Source: an uncultured Acidimicrobiales bacterium (GTDB lineage Bacteria > Actinomycetota > Acidimicrobiia > Acidimicrobiales > CATQHL01). Taken from it: a stretch of DNA of 64,000 bases. The translations under genes and the position numbers were made by a program. The notes under the pieces were generated by a model, which was not told where the DNA came from, made no database searches, and saw only the letters and a list, made by a program, of their open reading frames with translations. Shown here in pieces: positions 1-8,360 of this stretch. The number at the start of each line of letters is the position of its first letter. Position 1 is the stretch's first letter. The stretch is from assembly GCA_958295925.1 (NCBI GenBank), contig CATQHL010000001.1, positions 2,487,632-2,551,631 on the forward strand, written 5' to 3'.

Positions 1-92
1 TACCGCCATTATTGCGTGTCTCAGGCTCTGAGGCTTGGATAGGGGAGTTGCTCGGCTAGGCGAGGACGGCCAGCGGTGGGCAGGGCCGAGGG

Positions 93-156
93 GGTGCTGT
101 GAGCGGGGTTTGGCTTGCGGCTGGCGGGGCTGGGCGGTGCTGTGAGCGGGGTTTGG
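93..156. repeat. 21-bp direct repeat, two copies
   Basis: Two identical 21-base copies starting GGTGCTGTGAGCGG lie at 93-113 and 136-156, a 43-base period, in the GC-rich stretch downstream of the methyltransferase stop at 195. Nothing else is recognisable in 1-194: no convincing gene and no clear terminator. It is one of several short direct repeats that sit at gene ends in this window. Confidence 0.75.
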
Positions 157-194
157 CCGCTAGGCACGGCAGGGCTAAACGGCCTGCCTCAACC

Positions 195-3100
195 TCAGTC
201 GGGGAGCTCGCGCAGCACTGTGGCGGCCTCACCTGTCTTTTTGTCGAAGGTGGCATAGAAGAGCTGCAGGTCGTCCCAGTAGTCCTCCATCCCGATCGAC
301 TTGAGTATGAGGCGATCCACCTTGTCGGTTATGTGCCTGGCCGCCTTTACGTCGTAGTTTCCGTAGTAGGCGCCTGCGGCTTTGGAGTAGAACAGGTTGT
401 TGCTGAGGATTACTTGGAGTTCGCATGCGAAAGTCGCAGCCTCGGCATGCACTTCCGGACTAGCCGGAATGGGCATCGAGCAGAGCCCCGACTTTGTAAC
501 GTCAAATTCGTCGCTCGTGGCTGCCCACCAGAGAAGACCGATTTTGCTGAGGGTAAAAGCGAATGCAGCATCTCGTGAAACAGAGTCAATAAACTCAATG
601 TAGGATACTTTTGATTGCTTGATCCGCGTCTTATTGAGACTGTAGGCAGGAGGCTCTTCAAGAAAGGTGCTGAGGAAGAAATAAGCAACACTCTTAAAGC
701 CTAGTTCTTGTGTCCCTTTTTTGGAAGAGAACGATCCAATTGTCCTGTCTTGATCAATGAGACTTGTAATAAGATCTGACTGACGAGTCGAACCGATTCT
801 TATCCAGTCAACATTTTCTGCGAGCGTCGAGGGAAGTCGAGTGTAGCGAATGGTCGGAAAGAGATGTTCACGATATTCCGTAATCCATCGGTTGAGGCGC
901 GTGACAGATGTATCTCTAGTTTGCTCCTTTTCACCCTCTAATCCCATGATAATGCTACTCCTGACTTTGATTCCAAAATGAAAGAGTTGCGAGGGGCCCC
1001 GTGCAAAAGTGGATATCCAAAGTCGTGAAAGAGCTTCCGCAGCGACTTTTCTTGCCTTGACATACTTATTTCCGAATTGGAAGGAGATTGGCAGTATCAT
1101 GGCGAAGCGTCCTGCAGGTCTTACTAGATGCAACGCTCGTTCCAAACAGGGGGCATAGATGTCTGGTAAACCCCCAGTCTGATAGCCCTGCCACCTGTAA
1201 CCCTCCACTTTCTTTCGGCTGATGTATGGAGGATTTCCGATAACTACGTCGAAGCCACCTGCTTGTTGCACTTGCGGAAACTCGATGCACCAGTGAAAGG
1301 GACTATGAGATCCTACCCACTCTTCCAAGCTTGACTGTTCGGCTCTGGCCTTGTAGAGCAAGTCATCAAGACTGTTTCGATTCTGCGTCAAACGTTGATT
1401 GAGGTCACTCTTGAGTTGAGCTACACGTTCTGGGTTGTCTGCTCTTTTCTGTGCTTCAACGAATTCATTGTAAGTGCGACTGAAGGTTGAGGCAGTCGCA
1501 ATAATTTTGTCAAGTTTTGCTGAGCCAAGCAAATCCCTACCTAGTCTTGACTCAGCGTCCTGCTTGTGGGCAATGCCTACTAGCAGATTGCCTGTCTTGA
1601 TGTTGAAGTCGAGGTCGGGGAGCGGTTCAATCTGCTCTTTGCTGTCCAGCTGGGCGGCCAGCTTCAGGAAAAGTCGCAGGCGGGCTATCTCAGCAGCCTC
1701 GGGCATCAAATCGAGGCCGTAGAGGTTTCTGAGCATGGTCGTCTTCAGAATGAAGTAATCACGGTTCGGGTGCTCCCTGGCCTCCGTCAAGAACCGGGCA
1801 GGCGCCCCGCTCGAAGCCAACTCCTCGGCGCGTTCAATAAGCGTGAGGTACATCTCGTAGAGCACGTCGAGGGTGGCGAAGAGGAAAGCCCCCGACCCGC
1901 AGGTCGGATCGAGAATCTTCAGGTCGGCCAAGACACCGAAGGCGTTTTCAACCTCGAGCGTCGAGCCGAGCGTTGAGAGGTAGTCCTCGATTAACTGTCG
2001 AAGGTTGAGGTTGGCTGTTACCGCTGCGTCGGCGTCGGCGATACTGTTGCTTTCAAGCTCTTTCCAAAGCCGCCGATAGTGCTCAATGCGGTCGTTGGTC
2101 TCCCACCAGGACTCGCCCGGCAGGCCGAGGAAATCCGGTGCCTTCTCGAAGCGCTCCTCCTCCGGCATGCTTTCCCAGGCGTCCTTCCACGTGGGAAATT
2201 TCTGGGGGGGGGGGGGTATTCACGTTAGAGTTGGCAAGCCATTCTTCTGCCCCGTGGCGTACCGACTCGTGTATGTAGCGATCGGGGTCGGCGCTCAGGA
2301 GAACCCACGGCGAGTTCTCCTCTGGGGGCGAGAGCCGGTCAATGTAAGCCGGGATGATCGTCGACGCGGCCATATAGCCGGTTATGTCCCCCTTGGTGTA
2401 GTAGGCGCCCTGCTCCTTCTGGTTGACGTATTGCTCGAAGATGTAACCCAGAACGTCGGGGTTGATCTCGTTGGCCTTAAGCGTGGGGCGCTCGTCGAGG
2501 TGCCATTGGTATTTGTCGAAGAATTTGAGCGTCGACTCGAAGGCCGCGTCGGGAATGTTGATGTCGTAGCTCATCTCAAGCTGGTGCCGCAGAAAAATCC
2601 CTCCACCCACATATGGCACGTTCCCGACTAGGCGCGCCATGTCAGGGTCGGAGAAAACATTCTCGTGCGAGCCCAGTCCTTCGTGAAAGAGCGCCTGCAG
2701 GAATCCGCCAAAAAAACCGCACGGGGCGTCGTCTCCAGGATTCTCGAGAAACTTCCACAACCGATTTCGCAGATAGTAGAGGTCATCGTCGAGAAAGCCC
2801 TTCTTCTGCAGGAAGTAGACGAGCATCAAGCGGTTCATAAGAACAGAGCAGTACCAGGAGACCTCCTTGGAACCCTCGGGTATTCCCTCAATGTTCTCCT
2901 GCAGGCGCCTGTGGTGCTCGTGAAACTCTTTGTAGAACTTCTTCGTCACCTTCTCAGCGGAAAACGAGTGCCGCACCCTCGCCAGCACTTGCACGACCGT
3001 CAAAGAATCCTCTTCCGACAGCGAGAACGAAGCAGTGCTGAGACGCTGGATCAGGTCGTCGTTGCGGGTCCCAGGAACATACCTGTGCAACACCAACTTG

Positions 3101-3432
3101 TAGCCGCCCGAAGGGCGCTGCTCAGGCCACCACCAGATCTGTTCGCCACCCTTGGTGCAGCCACCCTCGGTGACCACGAGAAGCCTTTCCCTGTTCAGGC
3201 GGGAAATCCGGCGCTCCAAGATGCGTCGCGCAGCGGCGTCGCGCGTCCTGCCCTCTATCAGCCAGACCCCCACGCCGCGTTTCTGGGCGATCTGCCTGGC
3301 CGACAGGCCTTTTTCGGAATCCTCAACCGTCGCTGCAGGCTGCAGCGGGTTGTCCCAGCCGAGTTTGTTGAAGAGGTCTTGGAAGTCCCCCCGGTCGAGC
3401 AGGTCGCGTATCCGGTCTTGGTTGAGGCTCAC
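195..3432 (-). CDS. N6-adenine DNA methyltransferase (Eco57I/PglX-like), frame broken at a G13 tract
   Basis: Predicted class I SAM-dependent DNA adenine methyltransferase, probably the modification subunit of a restriction or phage-defence system. As written it is two frames: an N-terminal part from a GTG start at 3432 to a stop at 2083, and a C-terminal part readable from 2168 to 195. They join at a run of 13 G at 2204-2216 (C on the coding strand). Removing one C gives a continuous protein of about 1078 residues that reads sensibly through the junction (PPPQKFPTWKDAWES). Motif I, DPTCGSGAF, falls near corrected residue 508 and the catalytic NPPY near 733. The segment YYTKGDI ahead of motif I is typical of large Eco57I/PglX-type enzymes. 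No nuclease motif was seen. It lies 52 bp downstream of the PLD/SNF2 helicase gene, probably in one operon. The frameshift may be phase variation or a sequencing error. Confidence 0.85.
2204..2216. repeat. 13-bp poly-G homopolymer inside the methyltransferase gene
   Basis: Thirteen consecutive G on the plus strand are C on the coding strand. The N-terminal and C-terminal halves of the methyltransferase are in different frames on its two sides. A tract of 12 (or 15) would put them in frame. Homopolymer tracts of this kind are known slippage sites in phase-variable methyltransferase genes, and are also a frequent sequencing error. Confidence 0.9.
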
Positions 3433-3438
3433 GCCCGC

Positions 3439-3525
3439 AACCCTAGCGAGCAGGCATTAACCCTAGCGAGCAGGCATTGGAAGCCTAGTGAGCAGACGCT
3501 TTGAGTCCTAACGAGCAGACAATTT
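3439..3525. repeat. Degenerate tandem repeat of about 20-23 bp, four copies
   Basis: Two identical 20-base copies containing CCCTAGCGAGCAGGCATT at 3439-3458 and 3459-3478 are followed by two diverged copies (CCTAGTGAGCAGACG and CCTAACGAGCAGAC) to about 3525. The array fills the gap between the helicase and methyltransferase genes. Its right half encodes the last residues and stop codon of the helicase. Confidence 0.8.
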
Positions 3526-6500
3526 GAAGGTCGTCGTCGGCCAGATCGGGTTCGGGCAAGCACAGTCGGTCTTCGTGATGCAGTTGGACGAGCAGGTCGG
3601 CGAGGTCGTCTGTGCTGCGCTCTCGCAGCGCCCGCGCGAGCACCTGCGTGGCCGATTCCCGCAGCGGGCGGCGGAACAGGCTGTCGAGGGCCGCGTTCAG
3701 GTCGTCCTCAAATAGCGAGCCGGCGAATTGATCCAGGTTGTTGTGGAGCCTGTCCCAGCAGCGCTTGCGGATGCCGGAGAGCGCCCCTGCGGCGTGCAAG
3801 GCGGGTGCCGTTAGAGGCCCGGAGACCGCCGCCTGCACCAACTCGTGGTGATTCCCCAGGGGGCTCAGCGCCTCGGCGTCCGGCCCGCAGCGGGCGAGTT
3901 TCAGCGCCTCGGCGGGGGTGAGCAATTCCGCCGAGCCGCCCCCTGCCGCGCCGTCCCTAGCCGTGCCGCCCTCTGCCGCGTCGCCCCCTGCCGCGCCATC
4001 TCCCACCTCGTCTGGGGTAAAGGCCAGGGCGTCGAACCCCAGGGCGCTCCGTGCGTAGGTGACGACACCCGTCGGGGCGCCCTCGCTTCGGCGAGTTGCA
4101 TACACCACGTCGGGCAGGCTCTCCACCTTCGCCTTAAGGCCGGGGTCGGCTTCGATGGCCCGGCGCCAGATCTCATACGCCAGCGACACGGGGTCTACGT
4201 CCTCGGCCTCCTCGTCGTCCTCCGGCCCGGAGCGTTCGTCGTAGAGACCTCGAATCACCCGCATCTCGCCCCGATCGCCGAAGAAAGACTCGTCAGAGCC
4301 GAACACGGCGGCGTTTTCCTCGAGGCGGCGGCGAATGCGACTGCGCAGATTGATCACCTCCTCCACGTCGTCGGCGGGCAGGAAGGAGTAGACGAGCACC
4401 TTTGGCGACTTCTGGCCGATGCGGTCCACCCGCCCGGCGCGCTGGATGATCTTGACGATCGCCCAGGGCAGGTCGAAGTTGACCACGATGTGGGCGTCCT
4501 GGAGGTTCTGCCCCTCTGAGAGGACGTCGGTGGAGACAAGCACCCGAAGTTCGGTCTCGCCCTCCCCAAGGGCGCCCAGATCGGCGTTTGTAAGAGGCGA
4601 GAAGCGCCTGGCAAGGCTGGTCGGGTTGTCCGTGTCCCCTGAAACCCATTCCACCGATTTCACGCCCCGGCGGGCGAGCGCACCGGCCACGTATTCGGCG
4701 GTGTCCCGGTACTCGGTGAACACCAGCACCTTCTCTCTGGGGTGCCTCTCTGTCAAGAGCCGCTCGAGGGCGTCGAGTTTGGAGTCATTTTCCTGCCGCC
4801 AGGTGCCGAAGCGCTCAAGCATCCCCTGCAGAACGCCGACGTCGTCTAGCAGGTCGCGCTCAAGCTCGTCGGAGAACAGACCGCTGTCTATCCACCGCAC
4901 CTGCCTTCCGCCGCTGGCCCGCAGATTGTCGTACGCGCTTTCCGCCGCCTTCGCCCAGTGCTCCGGGGCGCGAGACTCCAAAGCCGGCCGTGCGCAGCCG
5001 CCAAGCACCGCCTCGTCGCCCTCCTCGGGCGTCTCGTCGTCGAGCAGCGTCTCAGCCATCGGGCCAATGGGTAGCTCATCGCCTCGGCGAAGCGCCGTCA
5101 GCCAGATCCAGTTGCGCAGAAGATGGCGCTCCAGGCTCAAGATGAACGAGGCCCCCGAACTCGAGAGGCGCTTGTAGAGCATGATCAGCGTCACCCCCTT
5201 CAGGTTGCCCTGCAGCGCCCTGCGGAGGTCATCGACTATCTTCGCCTGCCCCCCTGTCGCCGGGGCGGCGTCCTCGTCGAGGTAGCGGGCCGCCGAGTAT
5301 CTGGGGAGACGGAGGCTCGCAATTTCTCCCAGCGTCCGTTCGGAGACCATCTCAGCGGCGGGATCGGCCGCACCAAGCAGGTGGCGGAGGGGCTCGGGCG
5401 CTCGCTCCGGGAAGTAGAAGCGCCCACCCTCGGCGAAGTTCAGGTACTTGCGCCCGGCTTCGTCGGTCTCTGCGTAGTTGTCAACTATGAATCGGCGGGT
5501 GCGCCTCACCAGAAACTGCGACATGAGGCGCTGCCAGTCGTCGGGGTCTTCACTGATGCGGAATGCCTTGAGCGTCTGCGGCTTGCCGTCGCATTTCCGC
5601 ATGAACTCCTGCCTGTCCATCTGGGAGATGGCGCGATCCGGCGAGATGCCCAGGTTCGTGTCGTCACCGACGAACAGCGCCAACTGGTTGGCCGTGTCGG
5701 CGAATTCGACGTTGTACGGGGTTGCGGTGAGCAGTATCACCTTCGACTCGTTGCGTTCGATGTAGTCCTTCAGCGCTGCGTAGTCCTGCCGTGTTCTGCG
5801 GCGAAGGTTGTGGCTCTCGTCCACGAGAACAACCCTGTAGCGGCGCATGTCGTCGAGCTCCCTGGTGGCCATCGACAAGGGGAGCACCTTGGCAAACAGC
5901 CTGTGGGCGTGGACGTAGCCCTCCCACATCTCCACGAGGTTGCGCGGGCAGACCACGAGCGTCTCTGTGCCTCGCTCCTCCTGCCAGAGGCGGGCGATGG
6001 CGGTGCCCACGATGGTCTTTCCCAATCCCACGACGTCGCCGATCATCACCCCGTTGTGCTTGTCCAGAATCCTGGCGGCGATCTGGACGGCTGCAGCCTG
6101 GAAGTCCAGCAGGGCGGAGCGCATCTCCTTGGGCAGACCGTACTGCACCAGCCCCTCCCGGGCGTCCCGCGAGAGGTGGTAGGCCATCTTCAGGTAGACC
6201 AGGTACGGGCTGAGCAGCCGCTCCGACGCCCAGGACTCCTCGAGGATGCCGATGAGGTCGTCGGTCACGTCGATGCTGAACTGGTCGCCCCAGCGGTCTT
6301 CGAACCAGTCGTGGAGCTTTCCGGTTGCGTCGTGGTCGAGGACGTCCACGTTCAACTCCCCCTGCTTCACCAGCCCAGCGAAGGTCAGGTTGGACGAGCC
6401 CACGTATCCGGTTCTGGGATTGTCGGGGCTGGCGCGGTGGCAGAGGTAGAGCTTGGCGTGAAGACGGTGCCGCAGATGCAGCCTCACCTCGGCGTCGCCG

Positions 6501-6877
6501 TCAGCGAGTTGGCGCTTCAGCGCCCGAAGCGCCGCCTCGTCGGCTGCGTTGGGCACGCCGTATGTGAGTTGGCGGCGGAGATCGTTGAGCGCTTTGGCCT
6601 TCAGGTGGCTGGCGGCCTGGTTGTCCATTGCCGGGCTGCGCCCCGCGCTGCTCAGGGCGCGCCGCAGATCGTCGTCGGGGCGCTCGGCCATCCCGATGAG
6701 CAGCCTTGCCTTGGGGGAGGGGTGGAGCCTGGGAAGGGCGTCCACGCTTTCTGCAAGCTGCGACCAGCCCCGCAGGTTGAAGTATCCCACGCAGGCGTCC
6801 AGCCGCCGGGCGTCGGCGAGGGAGTCGCCGAGCGCCTTGCCCAGGTGTTCGGAGATGTTGTCGAAGATTCTGGGCAT
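3485..6877 (-). CDS. PLD-nuclease/SNF2-type helicase fusion protein
   Basis: Predicted 1130-residue defence protein with an N-terminal phospholipase D-like nuclease domain and an SF2/SNF2-type helicase. The PLD motif HAKLYLCH is near residue 139, with GSSNLT about 20 residues on. Helicase motifs follow in order: Walker A GDVVGLGKT (about 280-288), DESH (about 352), LLTATPYN, then the C-terminal lobe with VFTEYRD and QRAGRVDRIGQ (about 816-823). This pairing with a large adenine methyltransferase resembles two-gene RM-like modules and the DrmD-DrmMI half of class 1 DISARM, but drmA, drmB and drmC are not in the window. The ATG lies 3 bp after the FGGY kinase stop, suggesting translational coupling. 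A low-complexity Gly/Ala/Asp stretch encoded near 3915-4010 interrupts the C-terminal part. Family assignment is firm; the name of the system is inference. Confidence 0.88.
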   Translation of the reverse strand: MPRIFDNISEHLGKALGDSLADARRLDACVGYFNLRGWSQLAESVDALPRLHPSPKARLLIGMAERPDDDLRRALSSAGRSPAMDNQAASHLKAKALNDLRRQLTYGVPNAADEAALRALKRQLADGDAEVRLHLRHRLHAKLYLCHRASPDNPRTGYVGSSNLTFAGLVKQGELNVDVLDHDATGKLHDWFEDRWGDQFSIDVTDDLIGILEESWASERLLSPYLVYLKMAYHLSRDAREGLVQYGLPKEMRSALLDFQAAAVQIAARILDKHNGVMIGDVVGLGKTIVGTAIARLWQEERGTETLVVCPRNLVEMWEGYVHAHRLFAKVLPLSMATRELDDMRRYRVVLVDESHNLRRRTRQDYAALKDYIERNESKVILLTATPYNVEFADTANQLALFVGDDTNLGISPDRAISQMDRQEFMRKCDGKPQTLKAFRISEDPDDWQRLMSQFLVRRTRRFIVDNYAETDEAGRKYLNFAEGGRFYFPERAPEPLRHLLGAADPAAEMVSERTLGEIASLRLPRYSAARYLDEDAAPATGGQAKIVDDLRRALQGNLKGVTLIMLYKRLSSSGASFILSLERHLLRNWIWLTALRRGDELPIGPMAETLLDDETPEEGDEAVLGGCARPALESRAPEHWAKAAESAYDNLRASGGRQVRWIDSGLFSDELERDLLDDVGVLQGMLERFGTWRQENDSKLDALERLLTERHPREKVLVFTEYRDTAEYVAGALARRGVKSVEWVSGDTDNPTSLARRFSPLTNADLGALGEGETELRVLVSTDVLSEGQNLQDAHIVVNFDLPWAIVKIIQRAGRVDRIGQKSPKVLVYSFLPADDVEEVINLRSRIRRRLEENAAVFGSDESFFGDRGEMRVIRGLYDERSGPEDDEEAEDVDPVSLAYEIWRRAIEADPGLKAKVESLPDVVYATRRSEGAPTGVVTYARSALGFDALAFTPDEVGDGAAGGDAAEGGTARDGAAGGGSAELLTPAEALKLARCGPDAEALSPLGNHHELVQAAVSGPLTAPALHAAGALSGIRKRCWDRLHNNLDQFAGSLFEDDLNAALDSLFRRPLRESATQVLARALRERSTDDLADLLVQLHHEDRLCLPEPDLADDDLQIVCSLGLKASAH

Positions 6878-6880
6878 GCC

Positions 6881-8257
6881 TCAGACGACGGGGCCGGCGG
6901 GAGGGGAGTCGGCGTTGAGCAATCCGACGAAACGCTCGTAGCGCCCGTGGGCTGTCTCGATGCATGCCTGATCGGGTTCGACGAGTTGTCCGGTGCGCGC
7001 CCATCGCAGGCCGTCGGCCAGGTCGCTCTCCAACCCTGCTGTGAGGCGGGCCGCGAAAGCCGCCCCCAGTGCTGCCGTCTCAGGCGTGGCTGCCGCCTCC
7101 ACGGGGAGGGCGGTGCAGTCGGCCAGCGCCTGCAGCCAGGCAGCGGATGTCGTGCCGCCGCCAACCGCCACCAGGCGCTTCGCCGCGACGCCGGAACGCT
7201 CCACGAACCGCCTCACCGTAAAGCCCGAAGCCTCGTAGGCGGCTCGAAACAGATGCGCCCTGCGGTGCGCCCTGTCGAGGCCGTGTACCGATGCCGAGCG
7301 GTTGTTGCCGGCCGCTGCCACCCGCTCGGGACGAACCGAGGGCACCCAGACGGGCAGGTCGCCGCGTGCCGCCCCGGGCATCGCCTCGAACTCCGCTTCC
7401 AGCGGCGCGCCCAGCAGATCGTTGAGCTTGTCCAGGAACATCCCCCCGGCGCTCGACGGCCCACCGATCAGCCAGCGCCCGCCAAATATGTGGGGCATTG
7501 CCCACAGACCGGGCGCGTCAAGGTGCCGCTCGGCCACAATCCAGCAGACGAGCGTGCCGCCCAACCCCACGAAGACGTCCCCTGGCTCGACGGCCCCGGC
7601 AACCGCCAGTTCCGCCAGCCCGTCGATTATCCCCCCGCCGAGAGGCACCCCGTCAGCCTCCCCCGCGGGTGACCAGCCGGAGGCGATCGTCGGCATCTTC
7701 TCGGCCTCAACGCCCATTTCGCCGAGCCTGTCTGTGTCCCAGCGGCCTGCCCCGATCAGCGGGGTGAAGGTAAGGGCGGTGATCTCGTCGAGGGCGGCAA
7801 CCCCGGAGAGGGCGAAGTTGGCCACCGTGCTGGCCGGCCAGTAGCCGTGTGCGGCGGGATGCCGCTGCGCCAGCCAGCGCAGGAAACCCGCCTGCTCGCC
7901 GTTCTCGATGGGCGGGCCCTCTCCGGAGTTGCCGCGTGCGTCGCCGTAGAGCAGGCCCTCGCACAGCGGCATCCCCGCTGCGTCCACCGCCGTCAGCGTC
8001 GGCGCAAGTGCGGAGACGCAGGCGCCCGCAATCGAGTGCGCGCCCCCCAGCGACGCAAGCAGCGACCCCCAAGCCTCCACCACCCCCTCACGCCAGGCGT
8101 CGGCGGCGTCGTGCTGCAGCAGGGCAGATACGGGCGACGACAGCGTGTGCGGGCGGCGGCTCCTCGCCACCGGCACGCCGTCGGAGTCGACCGCCAGGGC
8201 CTTGACCGACGTCGTGCCGATGTCGATCCCGACGGTGAGCGGCTCGGCGGCTTTCAC
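6881..8257 (-). CDS. FGGY-family carbohydrate kinase
   Basis: Predicted 458-residue ATP-dependent sugar kinase, xylulokinase/gluconokinase-like, phosphorylating a pentose, polyol or related substrate in the cytoplasm. The N-terminal phosphate-binding motif GIDIGTTSVKAL and the C-terminal AVGGGTTSAAWLQ, with the following GAAFAA adenosine-site segment, are both present, and the length is normal for the family. The substrate cannot be read from sequence. It lies between the Lhr helicase gene (stop at 8351) and the defence helicase (ATG 3 bp after its stop), all on the minus strand. A kinase coupled to a restriction-type helicase is an odd pairing, and co-transcription may be accidental. The two ABC transporters further right could supply its sugar, but nothing here proves it. 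Confidence 0.9.
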   Translation of the reverse strand: MKAAEPLTVGIDIGTTSVKALAVDSDGVPVARSRRPHTLSSPVSALLQHDAADAWREGVVEAWGSLLASLGGAHSIAGACVSALAPTLTAVDAAGMPLCEGLLYGDARGNSGEGPPIENGEQAGFLRWLAQRHPAAHGYWPASTVANFALSGVAALDEITALTFTPLIGAGRWDTDRLGEMGVEAEKMPTIASGWSPAGEADGVPLGGGIIDGLAELAVAGAVEPGDVFVGLGGTLVCWIVAERHLDAPGLWAMPHIFGGRWLIGGPSSAGGMFLDKLNDLLGAPLEAEFEAMPGAARGDLPVWVPSVRPERVAAAGNNRSASVHGLDRAHRRAHLFRAAYEASGFTVRRFVERSGVAAKRLVAVGGGTTSAAWLQALADCTALPVEAAATPETAALGAAFAARLTAGLESDLADGLRWARTGQLVEPDQACIETAHGRYERFVGLLNADSPPAGPVV

Positions 8258-8360
8258 CGGCCAGCCCCGGTGGTTGGCTCGGCGGCTTTCATTGACCCAG
8301 GGGCGGTCGGCTGTGTTCTCACCGGCCGTCGCCAGTCGGCTCGGCGGCTCTCACCGGCCA
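8241..8360. repeat. 23-bp interspersed repeat, three copies, between the Lhr and FGGY genes
   Basis: Three near-identical copies beginning GGCTCGGCGGCT lie at 8241-8263, 8276-8298 and 8338-8360. The first overlaps the start of the kinase gene and the third overlaps the last codons and stop of the Lhr gene, so the whole gap is built from this unit. Confidence 0.75.

Noticed and set aside
99..578. Plus-strand open frames over the methyltransferase and helicase genes (for example 99-578 and 5123-7672).
   Set aside because: They are antisense shadows caused by high GC content and show no family features.
2204..2216. Programmed ribosomal frameshift at the G13 tract.
   Set aside because: Phase variation or sequencing error explains it more simply; no downstream pseudoknot or stimulatory element was recognised. 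Transcriptional slippage remains possible.
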